A stretch of 8,146 nucleotides of DNA from Acidobacteriota bacterium (GTDB lineage: Bacteria > Acidobacteriota > Terriglobia > Terriglobales > Acidobacteriaceae), in the NCBI GenBank assembly GCA_021801945.1, contig JAKABE010000127.1, positions 1-8,146 of the forward strand. The letters are read 5' to 3'. Position numbers and translations under genes: made by a program. Positions 1-6,266 of this stretch are shown in pieces (the stretch's first letter is position 1; each line of letters starts with the position of its first letter). Under the pieces are notes generated by a model. It saw nothing but the letters and a program-made list of their open reading frames with translations. It did not search any database and was not told the DNA's origin.

Positions 1-31
1 CGTAGGATTACAAGTTCACGTGGCGGCAGCT

Positions 32-556
32 CTAGCGCCGGTCAGGGAAAGATTCTGGGCCACTGCCTTCGTCGTGCGAAGAAAACAGCGCACCGGTTGA
101 GGATTGCATCGTAGCGATCCGCGTGCGCCGCTGCGGTTGCGCAACAGGGGCTGCCAGCAGCGCCGCAATCTCCCGCAGTTCGGCGCGGGCGCGTCCCACG
201 GCTGCGGCAACGGTGTCCCGGCTTCTGTCCCGCGCGCTGCCCTTGAGCGGCAAGCTGCCCTGCGAGTTGCGCCCTCCATGGACCCCTTCAAGAGCTTGGC
301 GGGCGCCCGCCAGGGTATACCCCTCATCGTGCACCAGGCGCTTGATCTCGAAGGCCGTCTCCACATCGCGGCGTCGGTAGAGCCGCTGGCCGGTTCCACT
401 CTTGTTGGGTTTCAACTGCGGAAACTGCGTCTCCCAAAAGCGCAGCACGTAGGTCTCTACACCGCAGATGCGCGCCACATCGCCAATCTTGAAGTACAGG
501 CGGTCGGGGATCGACGGGGATTCGATGACGTGTTTTCGTAAGGGTTGAGTAGCCAT
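32..556 (-). CDS. MerR-family transcriptional regulator (174 aa)
   Basis: Probable DNA-binding regulator. The MerR-type winged helix-turn-helix occupies residues 20-90: the helix begins YFKIGDVARICGVE, followed by YVLRFWETQFPQL, the wing GQRLYRRRDVE and the helix IKRLVHDEGYTLAGARQAL. This matches the MlrA/CarA-like branch of MerR proteins. The remaining 80 residues contain a basic low-complexity linker and one Ala/Leu/Arg-rich helix (about 115-136). There is no cysteine metal site or recognisable effector domain, so the signal it senses is unknown. I chose the ATG at 554-556, which gives a normal MerR N-terminus. An in-frame GTG at 656-658 would add 34 residues with no family similarity and would lie upstream of a possible -10 box. 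No good Shine-Dalgarno precedes the ATG, so a leaderless-like or weakly initiated start is possible. The gene stands alone, 360 nt from the VWA gene behind it. Confidence 0.85.
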   Translation of the reverse strand: MATQPLRKHVIESPSIPDRLYFKIGDVARICGVETYVLRFWETQFPQLKPNKSGTGQRLYRRRDVETAFEIKRLVHDEGYTLAGARQALEGVHGGRNSQGSLPLKGSARDRSRDTVAAAVGRARAELREIAALLAAPVAQPQRRTRIATMQSSTGALFSSHDEGSGPESFPDRR

Positions 557-607
557 AGCAAAACCAGGCAAGGATGCCGCATCCGCCGCAATCCTCGCGT
601 TGCAGGC

Positions 608-638
608 AGTATAGGACAAATCTTGAACATTCTGTGAA
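608..638 (-). promoter_or_regulatory. Possible sigma70-type promoter for the MerR gene
   Basis: On the minus strand there is a -10-like TATACT (608-613) and a -35-like TTCACA (633-638), with a rather long 19-nt spacer. Transcription would start near 600, about 45 nt upstream of the ATG at 556. That fits the shorter start and excludes the GTG at 658. This is motif matching only. Confidence 0.3.
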
Positions 639-708
639 ACGAAATCGCAACCCCGCACCAGCCTGGTTAGGAGGCGCGTTCGTGCACCAGCTTTGCTCCG
701 CTCAGAGT

Positions 709-736
709 AGTATAGTGGCGAGCGGTATTCTCACAA
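709..736 (-). promoter_or_regulatory. Second weak promoter-like element upstream of the MerR gene
   Basis: A second minus-strand TATACT (709-714) has TTGTGA (731-736) 16 nt upstream. The -10 hexamer is identical to the one at 608-613, so the regulator could have tandem promoters. The -35 matches consensus at only 4 of 6 positions. Confidence 0.2.
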
Positions 737-915
737 ATCCACGGCAGCACTTGCGCTCTGTGACCTCTCCAGCTGCCGGAGGCAGAATTGGCTCCGAAGA
801 TCCTGCCCAATATCGAGAACTGCCGGAAGCCCTCCTGCTGAGGGCGTCAGCTTCACAACGTGGCTGGCTCTCTAGCCGATTCGTACGCCCGGCTCTTCTC
901 CCTCGCGACCCGGTT

Positions 916-2106
916 CTATTGTTGCTTTTCATTGCCCGGATCGTAATACGATTCGGGGATGATCACCTTCAGGTCGTTCTTCTTTGGCTTGAGCGCGACG
1001 TTGTGCCAGCCGCCGTCTTTATCAGGCGGATTAGGTGTATAGGTCAGCAAGTACTGCCCATGTAGCGCTTCGGCAACGAGGTTATAAACACCTTCCAGAT
1101 CTTCCGGCCTCCGGACCACGAAGTACACGCCACCCGTACGCCTGGAGAGCTGCTCCATGATCTGCCTACCATTCGCCAGCGCGTGGCCTCCTCCTCCGGA
1201 CGGTGCCCCACCCGGATAACGTCCTGGGTAACCACCGGGATAGCCGCCTGGATAGCCGCCTGGATTGCCACCTGGATAGCCCATACCTCCGCGCGGCCCC
1301 ATCCCTGGAAAGTTGTTCCGGTTGTGCTCCTCATTGCCCCGGAAGTAGAGTGTGTAGATAGAGACGTTTGCCCGCTGAGCCGCATCGATGGCTTCGTTCA
1401 GCGTCTCAATGCTGCCTTGATCTACACCGCCCGAAAAGACCACCAGTGCCTTGCGTCCGTGTTTTGGCTGCATGAGTTGGTTGCAGGCCAAATAAATCGC
1501 GTCATAGAGCGTCGTGTCGCCGACCCTGCTGCCGTGCAAGGTCGGCTGTCCGCCGCCTCCATCGCGCCCTTCTGCGCTGCTCATCGTATCCGGCCCCTGG
1601 GGATTATTGCGCTCCTCCGCTGTTGGCCCCATCTGCTCCAATTGCTGGTCCAGCCTCGCGGCTGAGCTTGTAAAGTCCTGGAGCAGCTCTACTTCCCGAT
1701 CAAAATGGATGAGAAACGCCTCGCTGCCCTGTATCGCATTCTGAGCTTCTGCTGGCAACATCTGCCCCACAAACCTCTCTGCCGCCGTGCGTTCGCTGCT
1801 CATGGCGCCAAGCATACCGCCACTCGTATCCACCAGCAGACCCAACAGGAAGGGCAGGTTGCTTTGCTGCGTGAGGTTCGCGATCGTCTGCGCCTGGCCA
1901 TTGTCAGTTAGCGTGAAGTCGTTGGCCGTAAGGCCCGACACCAGTTTGCCGTGTTTATCGAGAATTGTGACGGGCAGTGTTACCTCCCCATCCGCCGCCT
2001 TCGCGGTCGTGGCCAACTGGCTGGAAGCTGTCCCCTGGGCCGCAGCGGGCACACCAACCACTGCTAGCACAGAGGCAACAACATACATGAAATACGGGGA
2101 TCGCAT
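916..2106 (-). CDS. Secreted VWA-domain protein of acidobacterial VWFA-related type (396 aa)
   Basis: Probably an exported protein that mediates metal-dependent protein contacts; its partner is unknown. Residues 1-24 form a signal peptide (hydrophobic core ASVLAVVGVPAAAQ, cleavage after the AxA-type site). An Ig-like N-terminal segment (about 40-80, LPVTILDKHGKLVSGL then DFTLTDNGQAQ) precedes the VWA domain (about 86-350). The MIDAS motif reads D-T-S-G-G at 93-97, where the classical form is DxSxS. The T of GDTTLYDAI (198) and the D of FSGGVDQGS (229) are candidates for the other metal ligands. The domain contains a Gly/Pro/Tyr-rich insertion (268-307) built of PGGY repeats, encoded by 12-nt tandem units. 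The ATG at 2104-2106 is supported by a strong Shine-Dalgarno (AGGAGAG, 2111-2117). A TAAAAT -10-like hexamer lies at 2130-2135, but no good -35 accompanies it. N-terminal order and motifs fit the VWFA-related family abundant in Acidobacteria. Confidence 0.88.
   Translation of the reverse strand: MRSPYFMYVVASVLAVVGVPAAAQGTASSQLATTAKAADGEVTLPVTILDKHGKLVSGLTANDFTLTDNGQAQTIANLTQQSNLPFLLGLLVDTSGGMLGAMSSERTAAERFVGQMLPAEAQNAIQGSEAFLIHFDREVELLQDFTSSAARLDQQLEQMGPTAEERNNPQGPDTMSSAEGRDGGGGQPTLHGSRVGDTTLYDAIYLACNQLMQPKHGRKALVVFSGGVDQGSIETLNEAIDAAQRANVSIYTLYFRGNEEHNRNNFPGMGPRGGMGYPGGNPGGYPGGYPGGYPGRYPGGAPSGGGGHALANGRQIMEQLSRRTGGVYFVVRRPEDLEGVYNLVAEALHGQYLLTYTPNPPDKDGGWHNVALKPKKNDLKVIIPESYYDPGNEKQQ
1186..1305 (-). 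repeat. 12-nt tandem repeats encoding PGGY units
   Basis: Within the VWA gene, residues 268-307 are Gly/Pro/Tyr-rich and include four successive PGGY or PGRY units plus PGGN and PGGA variants. On the plus strand the units read GATAGCCGCCTG with small changes, strongest at about 1220-1285. Such units can gain or lose copies by slippage in 4-residue steps without breaking the frame. Confidence 0.75.
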
Positions 2107-2328
2107 TCGACTCTCCTGCGCAATTCAGAATTTTAGACGACGGCAGGTTCAGAGCGTTGAACGAGGCGAACTGACAGACGCCTATATTGTGAGCCAAGAG
2201 TCACAACACTCGACAAAGGCCAGGCCTGGAAATACCATTCGTTGGGCCGTTCAGAAAAAGAGGAGGGGCTCGCTTGCATCCCAGATGCAGAGCTGAGGGG
2301 CTGAGAACCAAAAGCCAATGGCTGACAA
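2107..2328. other. Intergenic region between smpB and the VWA gene
   Basis: No gene or tRNA is recognised here. The region holds the VWA Shine-Dalgarno and a weak -10-like box, a hairpin near the end of smpB (2272-2293) and most of a two-copy tandem repeat (2299-2340). I looked for a tmRNA gene because smpB is adjacent and found no tRNA-like acceptor arm or tag reading frame. Confidence 0.5.
2255..2293 (-). terminator. Weak candidate terminator downstream of smpB
   Basis: On the minus strand, after smpB, TGCATC and GATGCA (2275-2289) form a perfect 6-bp stem with a 3-nt loop. It can be extended by GCT/AGC with one bulged base. A T5 run follows (2255-2259), but 12 nt or more beyond the stem rather than directly adjacent, so this is not a canonical intrinsic terminator. 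Confidence 0.25.
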
Positions 2329-2340
2329 CTAAAAGCTGCT
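2299..2340. repeat. Two-copy 21-nt tandem repeat of a dispersed CTGA/ACAAC family
   Basis: Two adjacent 21-nt units (2299-2319 and 2320-2340) start GGCTGAGAACCAAAAGCC and GGCTGACAACTAAAAGCT and agree at 16 of 21 positions. The second unit covers the last codons and stop codon of smpB. Its 19-nt core (2321-2339) recurs with two mismatches at 6246-6264, in the same orientation, inside an inverted repeat between the pseudopilin genes. This indicates a dispersed repeat. Confidence 0.7.
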
Positions 2341-2880
2341 TCTCCCTTTGCTGGCGTTCATGGCCGCTCGCGCCTCGCGGTCCGCCTCCCGCCGCCGCTC
2401 CGTTTCCCGCTTATCCCAGTCCTGTTTTCCCTTGGCCAGTGCCAGCTCGCACTTGACCCTCCCGTTGCGGAAGTAGAGACGCGTTGGTATGAGCGTATGG
2501 CCTTTGACCTGCGTCCTTTGGAGTAGCTTGCGCACTTCATCCCCGTGCAGGAGCAGTTTGCGGGTACGGGTTTCGTCGTGGTTGGCGATATTTCCGTGGG
2601 AGTAGGGACCAATATGCATATTGAGCAAAAACGCCTCTCCGTCCTTGATGAGGCCATAGGAGTCTTTGAGGTTGGCCTTGCCTTCGCGGATCGACTTCAC
2701 CTCGGTCCCGCGCAGAACTACCCCGGCCTCAAATCGCTCCAAGAGAAAGTGGTTATGGGAGGCGGCGCGGTTCTGCGCAGCATCCCGCTCGCCGCTGGCC
2801 ACGGGATTGCGGGGACGGCCCGACTTCTTCGCTTCCGCTGCGTTCTTGGGAACGACTACATGGCTGGATTGGCGAGGCAT
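2329..2880 (-). CDS. smpB: SsrA (tmRNA)-binding protein SmpB (183 aa)
   Basis: SmpB binds the tRNA-like domain of tmRNA and places it in the A site of stalled ribosomes, so that the nascent chain is tagged and the ribosome is released. The OB-fold core runs from about residue 42 to 150: NHFLLERFEAGVVLRGTEVKS, then EAFLLNMHIGPY, NHDETRTRKLLLH and the KGHTLIPTRLYF strand. The basic C-terminal tail KGKQDWDKRETERRREADRE (150-169) corresponds to the helix that probes the empty mRNA channel. The protein is longer than the usual 150-160 aa because of a Pro/Ala/basic N-terminal extension of about 30 residues. No internal Met gives a shorter start before the core. The ATG at 2878-2880 has an upstream AAGGA (2890-2894) with 9-nt spacing. 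The gene is divergent from the secretin operon. Its stop codon lies inside a tandem repeat. Confidence 0.97.
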   Translation of the reverse strand: MPRQSSHVVVPKNAAEAKKSGRPRNPVASGERDAAQNRAASHNHFLLERFEAGVVLRGTEVKSIREGKANLKDSYGLIKDGEAFLLNMHIGPYSHGNIANHDETRTRKLLLHGDEVRKLLQRTQVKGHTLIPTRLYFRNGRVKCELALAKGKQDWDKRETERRREADREARAAMNASKGRSSF

Positions 2881-2949
2881 CGGGATAATTCCTTAGACCT
2901 TCATCCTAGCACTGGCAGGAAATCTCGTTTGTACGGCAGTTTTCACCCT

Positions 2950-2973
2950 GCTTTAGCGAGGCCTCGCTAAAGC
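2950..2973. promoter_or_regulatory. Perfect 24-bp palindrome next to the secretin start codon
   Basis: GCTTTAGCGAGG is followed directly by its exact reverse complement, with no spacer, and the palindrome ends one base before the ATG at 2975. In DNA it could be a dimeric-repressor operator shared by the divergent smpB and secretin promoters. In RNA it would fold into a hairpin covering the only Shine-Dalgarno-like bases (GAGG, 2958-2961). No T-run follows, so it is not a typical terminator. The symmetry is seen directly; the function is inferred. Confidence 0.6.
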
Positions 2974-2974
2974 T

Positions 2975-5662
2975 ATGAAGCAATGTCTGTCAAAAAACTC
3001 CGGGCATGGAACTAGCCCCTTGAACAGCCAAAACAGCCCGCAAAAGCCTGAGAAACAGGAGCTTGCCTCTCCGGACCATAAACGCACGGCATGCCGCTTC
3101 CATGCGAAGCCTGCCGTCTGCCGGCTCCGATCCGCCGCCCGGGCTACGATTTCAGCCTTCGCCGTCCTGACCATACTAGCTTTGTCGACCACGAGCCTCT
3201 GTGCGCAGTCGGCCAAGAAGTTGTTCAAGCAGGGACAACGCGCCGAGGCGCTCCACGACTACGACACGGCCTACCTGGATTTCCTGCAGGCAAATAAGAA
3301 GGATCCAACGAACCTTCGCTATCAAATCGCTATTGACCGCGTTCGCCTTACCGACGCTGCCATGCATCTCACCAAGGGCCGTAATCTCCTTCGCGCCGGC
3401 AACCTCCAGGGCGCTCTCGTTGAGTTCCTGCACGCTGCGGAGATCGATCCCGATGATGAGGAGGCCCAACAGCAGATTGCTAAGATACGCCAGATGGAGG
3501 GAACTCCGCCGGCCGCACCAGGAGCAGGAATGCCCGGAACGAGCGGCGAACAGGCTGATATCAACTCCATGGGTGCTCCCGTGCAGCTCAAGCCCGTCTC
3601 CAATGAGCCCCTCAGTCTGCACATGACGGAAGACGCCAAGGTGATTTACCAGGCCATCGGAAAGGCCGCCGGCATCAACGTCCTCTTCGATCCTGACTAC
3701 AACTCCAAGCGCATCCAGGTCGACCTTAACAACGTCTCTCTCCTGGATGCTCTGCGCATCGTGGGCCAGATCTCGAACACCTTCTGGCGTCCCGTCACCC
3801 CGAACACCATCTTCGTGGCCCAGGACACGCGCGTGAAGCGCACGGAGTTGGAAGAACAGGCGGTACAAACCTTCTACCTGACCAATGTCTCGCAGCAAAA
3901 TGACCTCAACGACATCCAGACGGCCCTGCGCAACGTCCTGCCCAACGCCAGAGTCTACGGCGTCGCCAGCCAGAACGCTATCGTCATGCGCGGCACGCCC
4001 GACGAGCTGCTCCTAGCGCAAAAACTCATCGACGACCTCGACAAACCGCGCCCGGAGGTAGTGGTTGATGTCGGCGTCCTTGAGGTGAGCAGAAACTGGG
4101 AGCGGACCCTGGGCATCGACTGGCCGCAGTCCATCGGAGTCACTCTACAGCCGCCCGGTTCCAGTACTACTTCCACGACGGCCAACTCCACCACCGGCAC
4201 CACAACCGCCTCGCCCACGCTCTACAATCTGGCTCACCTCAAAGCGACAGATTTTGCGGTCAACATCGGCTCGGCTCAGTTGAATCTGCTGTTGAACAAT
4301 ACCACCACCCAGATTCTCGCGGACCCGCGTATCCGGGCCACAGATGGGCAGAAGGCAACACTCACCATTGGCTCCAAAATTCCCATCGCCACCGGCTCCT
4401 ATTCGGCGCCGGGTATTACCGCAGCCGCAGCCATTGGATATGCCCAGACCCAGTTCCAATACATCGATGTGGGCATCAAACTCGTGGTGACGCCTACTGT
4501 CCACTACGGCGGCGATGTAACCCTGAAGGTACAAATCACGGACAGTGCAGAGAGCGGCAATGTCACTATCGAGGGTGTCACCGAACCCATCATCAGCAAC
4601 CGCGTAGCCGACCAGGTGATCCGCCTCCGCGACGGCCAGGCCAGCATTCTGGGCGGCATCGTGGACAACCAGCAGACAATGACTTGGACCGGTCTCCCCG
4701 GCCTCAGCTCGATTCCCATTCTCAAGTACCTCTTCGGCTCCATGGACCACACGATCCAGGACGACGACATCGTCTTTGTTCTCGTTCCGCACATCGTGCG
4801 TTCCGAGCAGTTGGATCAGCAGAACTTCCGCGCCATCGACACCGGTGAGGGGCAATCGATCGATCTCCGCTTTGTACATCCGCCGGTCGATCTCGCCGTT
4901 CGTCCCGTTGCCATGCAGGAGTCTGGCCCCCGGCCACAGCCTGAATCTGAATTGGGAACGCTCCCCGGCGCGACTGTGCGGTCTGCCGCCATGACCGCCC
5001 TCTCACAGCTACGCGCCACCGCGCCAACCGGCCAAAACCCGCAGTCCGCAACTCAGCCTGCCGCACTCAGCCCGCCTGCCAACGCGCCTGTGCGGACTCA
5101 GACCTCGCCCGCTCTGCAAACGCAGCCCGGTTCGCCTCCGCGCACCCAGACTCGCGCTCAACCTGTACCGACACCTCAGCCACTGCCCGGTTCGCCGCAC
5201 ACTATGGCCGCACCCCTGGCGCGCCCGGCACCGGCCACGGCCCACACCGCAGGCATGAGCTTTCAGTTCAACGTTCCTCGCGGCCCGCTTGCCATCGGCG
5301 CTACTTTCCAGGTTCCGATTGTTCTCGGCGGGGGTACGGATATTGCGTCTGTACCGTTGCAGCTTCATTACGATCCTGCGTATTTGACCTTGGTCAACGT
5401 GTCCGCCGGTAACTTCCTCAACCGTGACGGCCAGGCGGTTGCACTCATTCATCGCGACGATGGCCCCGGAAATGTCACCATCGTAGCCGCCCGTCCTCCG
5501 GGAACCGCGGGCATCAGCGGCACGGGCACCTTGTGTGTTCTCACCTTCCGCGCCAAGTCTCCAGGAGTGAGTGCGTTGATGATGACCCGCGCCGGGGCCG
5601 TCAACAGCAAGCAGCAGCCGCTGCCGGCACAAGCCGCACCGGCCAATATCACCGTCAAATAG
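2975..5662 (+). CDS. Secretin (GspD/PilQ-like) with N-terminal TPRs and C-terminal cohesin-like domain (895 aa)
   Basis: Predicted outer-membrane channel of a type II secretion or type IV pilus-like system. Order of parts: an unusually long basic N-region; a signal-peptide core (about 58-78, ISAFAVLTILALSTTSLCAQ); two TPR-like repeats (about 80-172); an STN/N0 domain (about 211-285); a NolW-like N1 domain (about 296-358, YLTNVSQQNDLNDIQTALRN); and the secretin barrel (about 360-610). Barrel hallmarks are QILADPRIRATDGQKATLTI, a YIDVGIKLVVTP strand, LRDGQASILGGIV and TGLPGLSSIPILKYLF before FVLVPHIV. A Pro/Thr/Gln/Ala linker (about 640-757) leads to a cohesin-like beta domain (about 760-895: VPLQLHYDPAYLTLVNV, GTLCVLTFRA). 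A Thr/Ser-rich loop (396-414) interrupts the start of the barrel. The ATG at 2975 is the only ATG before the signal peptide and has no convincing Shine-Dalgarno; TTG at 3020 is the alternative. The pseudopilin gene follows after 12 nt. Secretin identity is firm; cohesin is by fold-like pattern. Confidence 0.93.
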   Translation: MKQCLSKNSGHGTSPLNSQNSPQKPEKQELASPDHKRTACRFHAKPAVCRLRSAARATISAFAVLTILALSTTSLCAQSAKKLFKQGQRAEALHDYDTAYLDFLQANKKDPTNLRYQIAIDRVRLTDAAMHLTKGRNLLRAGNLQGALVEFLHAAEIDPDDEEAQQQIAKIRQMEGTPPAAPGAGMPGTSGEQADINSMGAPVQLKPVSNEPLSLHMTEDAKVIYQAIGKAAGINVLFDPDYNSKRIQVDLNNVSLLDALRIVGQISNTFWRPVTPNTIFVAQDTRVKRTELEEQAVQTFYLTNVSQQNDLNDIQTALRNVLPNARVYGVASQNAIVMRGTPDELLLAQKLIDDLDKPRPEVVVDVGVLEVSRNWERTLGIDWPQSIGVTLQPPGSSTTSTTANSTTGTTTASPTLYNLAHLKATDFAVNIGSAQLNLLLNNTTTQILADPRIRATDGQKATLTIGSKIPIATGSYSAPGITAAAAIGYAQTQFQYIDVGIKLVVTPTVHYGGDVTLKVQITDSAESGNVTIEGVTEPIISNRVADQVIRLRDGQASILGGIVDNQQTMTWTGLPGLSSIPILKYLFGSMDHTIQDDDIVFVLVPHIVRSEQLDQQNFRAIDTGEGQSIDLRFVHPPVDLAVRPVAMQESGPRPQPESELGTLPGATVRSAAMTALSQLRATAPTGQNPQSATQPAALSPPANAPVRTQTSPALQTQPGSPPRTQTRAQPVPTPQPLPGSPHTMAAPLARPAPATAHTAGMSFQFNVPRGPLAIGATFQVPIVLGGGTDIASVPLQLHYDPAYLTLVNVSAGNFLNRDGQAVALIHRDDGPGNVTIVAARPPGTAGISGTGTLCVLTFRAKSPGVSALMMTRAGAVNSKQQPLPAQAAPANITVK

Positions 5663-5674
5663 GGAGCAGCGCCG

Positions 5675-6166
5675 ATGGAGCCCACGTTCACGAATTGCAG
5701 CTCGCCCCCTCCGAAGGTCCCCGCAGGGGAGCGCGGCCTTACGCTGATCGAACTGATCGTGACCGTGGCCATCCTGGGCATTCTGGCCTCGGCAGCCATC
5801 CCTGTCGCCCGTTTCCAGGTCAAGCGTCAAAAGGAGGAAATGCTCCGCTACGACCTCTGGGAGATGCGCGCCGCAATCGACGCTTACAAGGATGCAGCCG
5901 ATCGTGGCGCCTTTCAGACCAAGGTAGACAGCAACAACTATCCACCCGACTTGCAGACCCTGGTCAACGGCGTGGACGTGCAAGGCAAGAAGCTGAAGTT
6001 TTTACGCAAGATTCCCATTGACCCCATGACCGGAGAGGCTAACTGGGGACTACGCTCGATGCAGGACTCGCCCGACTCCGACTCCTGGGGCGGACAGAAC
6101 GTCTTCGACGTGTACTCGAAATCCCAGGGAACCGCCCTGGACGGAACCAAGTATTCGACGTGGTGA
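5675..6166 (+). CDS. GspG-like type II pseudopilin (163 aa)
   Basis: Predicted pseudopilin subunit that, after cleavage and N-methylation by prepilin peptidase, assembles into the inner-membrane-anchored pseudopilus. The class III signal reads GERG^LTLIELIVTVAILGIL: cleavage after G21, Leu at +1 where Phe is commonest, and the assembly Glu at +5 (E26). The 21-residue leader is long and Pro-rich. The hydrophobic helix runs to about residue 45, followed by an amphipathic helix (RQKEEMLRYDLWEMRAAIDAY). The C-terminal globular part has GspG-type features: YPPDLQTLV, IPIDPMTG, WGLRS and an Asp/Ser-rich loop ending in VFDVYS. The last residues are YSTW. A GGGAG Shine-Dalgarno (5663-5667) overlaps the end of the secretin stop region, so translation is probably coupled to the secretin gene. 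The alternative reading, a type IV major pilin, is less likely given the C-terminal pattern. Confidence 0.9.
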   Translation: MEPTFTNCSSPPPKVPAGERGLTLIELIVTVAILGILASAAIPVARFQVKRQKEEMLRYDLWEMRAAIDAYKDAADRGAFQTKVDSNNYPPDLQTLVNGVDVQGKKLKFLRKIPIDPMTGEANWGLRSMQDSPDSDSWGGQNVFDVYSKSQGTALDGTKYSTW

Positions 6167-6183
6167 GAACGCCCATTGTCAGG

Positions 6184-6264
6184 GGTCAGTTTTCAGTGAT
6201 CAGATGGTTCGCGCTTGGCGAATGATCAGAACCTCACGGCTGAAAGCTGACAACCAACAGCTGC
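6184..6264. repeat. Nested inverted repeat between the pseudopilin genes, dispersed repeat family
   Basis: Outer arms GTCAGTTTTCAG (6185-6196) and CTGAAAGCTGAC (6240-6251) pair along all 12 positions if one G-U is allowed. Inside them, TGATCA (6197-6202) pairs with TGATCA (6223-6228), and TTCGC (6208-6212) pairs with GCGAA (6218-6222) around a GCTTG loop. The right flank, GCTGACAACCAACAGCTGC (6246-6264), repeats the core at 2321-2339 with two mismatches. As RNA this would be a stable intercistronic stem that could alter the expression ratio of the two pilins. As DNA it resembles a REP- or MITE-like element. Confidence 0.65.
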
Positions 6265-6266
6265 AA

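Larger units (their letters stand above)
557..915. other. Intergenic region between the VWA and MerR genes, no gene recognised
   Basis: This 359-nt stretch has no ORF with recognisable protein similarity, and I found no tRNA cloverleaf on either strand. It holds the two promoter-like elements described separately and a short perfect hairpin at 773-785 (CTGCC, loop GGA, GGCAG) without a following T-run. A 5-bp inverted repeat (AGCCG/CGGCT) with an 11-nt loop lies just beyond the 3' end of the VWA gene, also without a T-tract, so no intrinsic terminator can be asserted. Confidence 0.6.

Noticed and set aside
557..658. N-terminal extension of the MerR regulator from the GTG at 656-658
   Set aside because: The extra 34 residues have no MerR similarity and cover a promoter-like -10 box.
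702..932. Minus-strand ORF (76 codons) between the VWA and MerR genes
   Set aside because: It overlaps the VWA stop in another frame, has no good ribosome site, is Arg/Ser-rich, and resembles nothing I know.
2107..2328. A tmRNA (ssrA) gene next to smpB
   Set aside because: No tRNA-like acceptor/T-arm pair or tag-coding frame is visible on either strand.
2950..2973. Reading the 24-bp palindrome as a bidirectional terminator
   Set aside because: It lies between divergent gene starts, not gene ends, and has no T-tract on either side.
3176..3898. Minus-strand ORF (240 codons) inside the secretin gene
   Set aside because: Fully antisense to the TPR/N0/N1 coding region, with no recognisable domain; explained by codon bias on the plus strand.
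4145..4879. Minus-strand ORF (244 codons) inside the secretin barrel region
   Set aside because: Antisense to conserved secretin motifs and without similarity of its own.
5009..5983. Long minus-strand ORF (324 codons) opposite the secretin tail and first pseudopilin
   Set aside because: It is antisense to well-supported genes, has an Arg/Gly/His-rich composition typical of shadow frames in GC-rich DNA, and shows no family motif.
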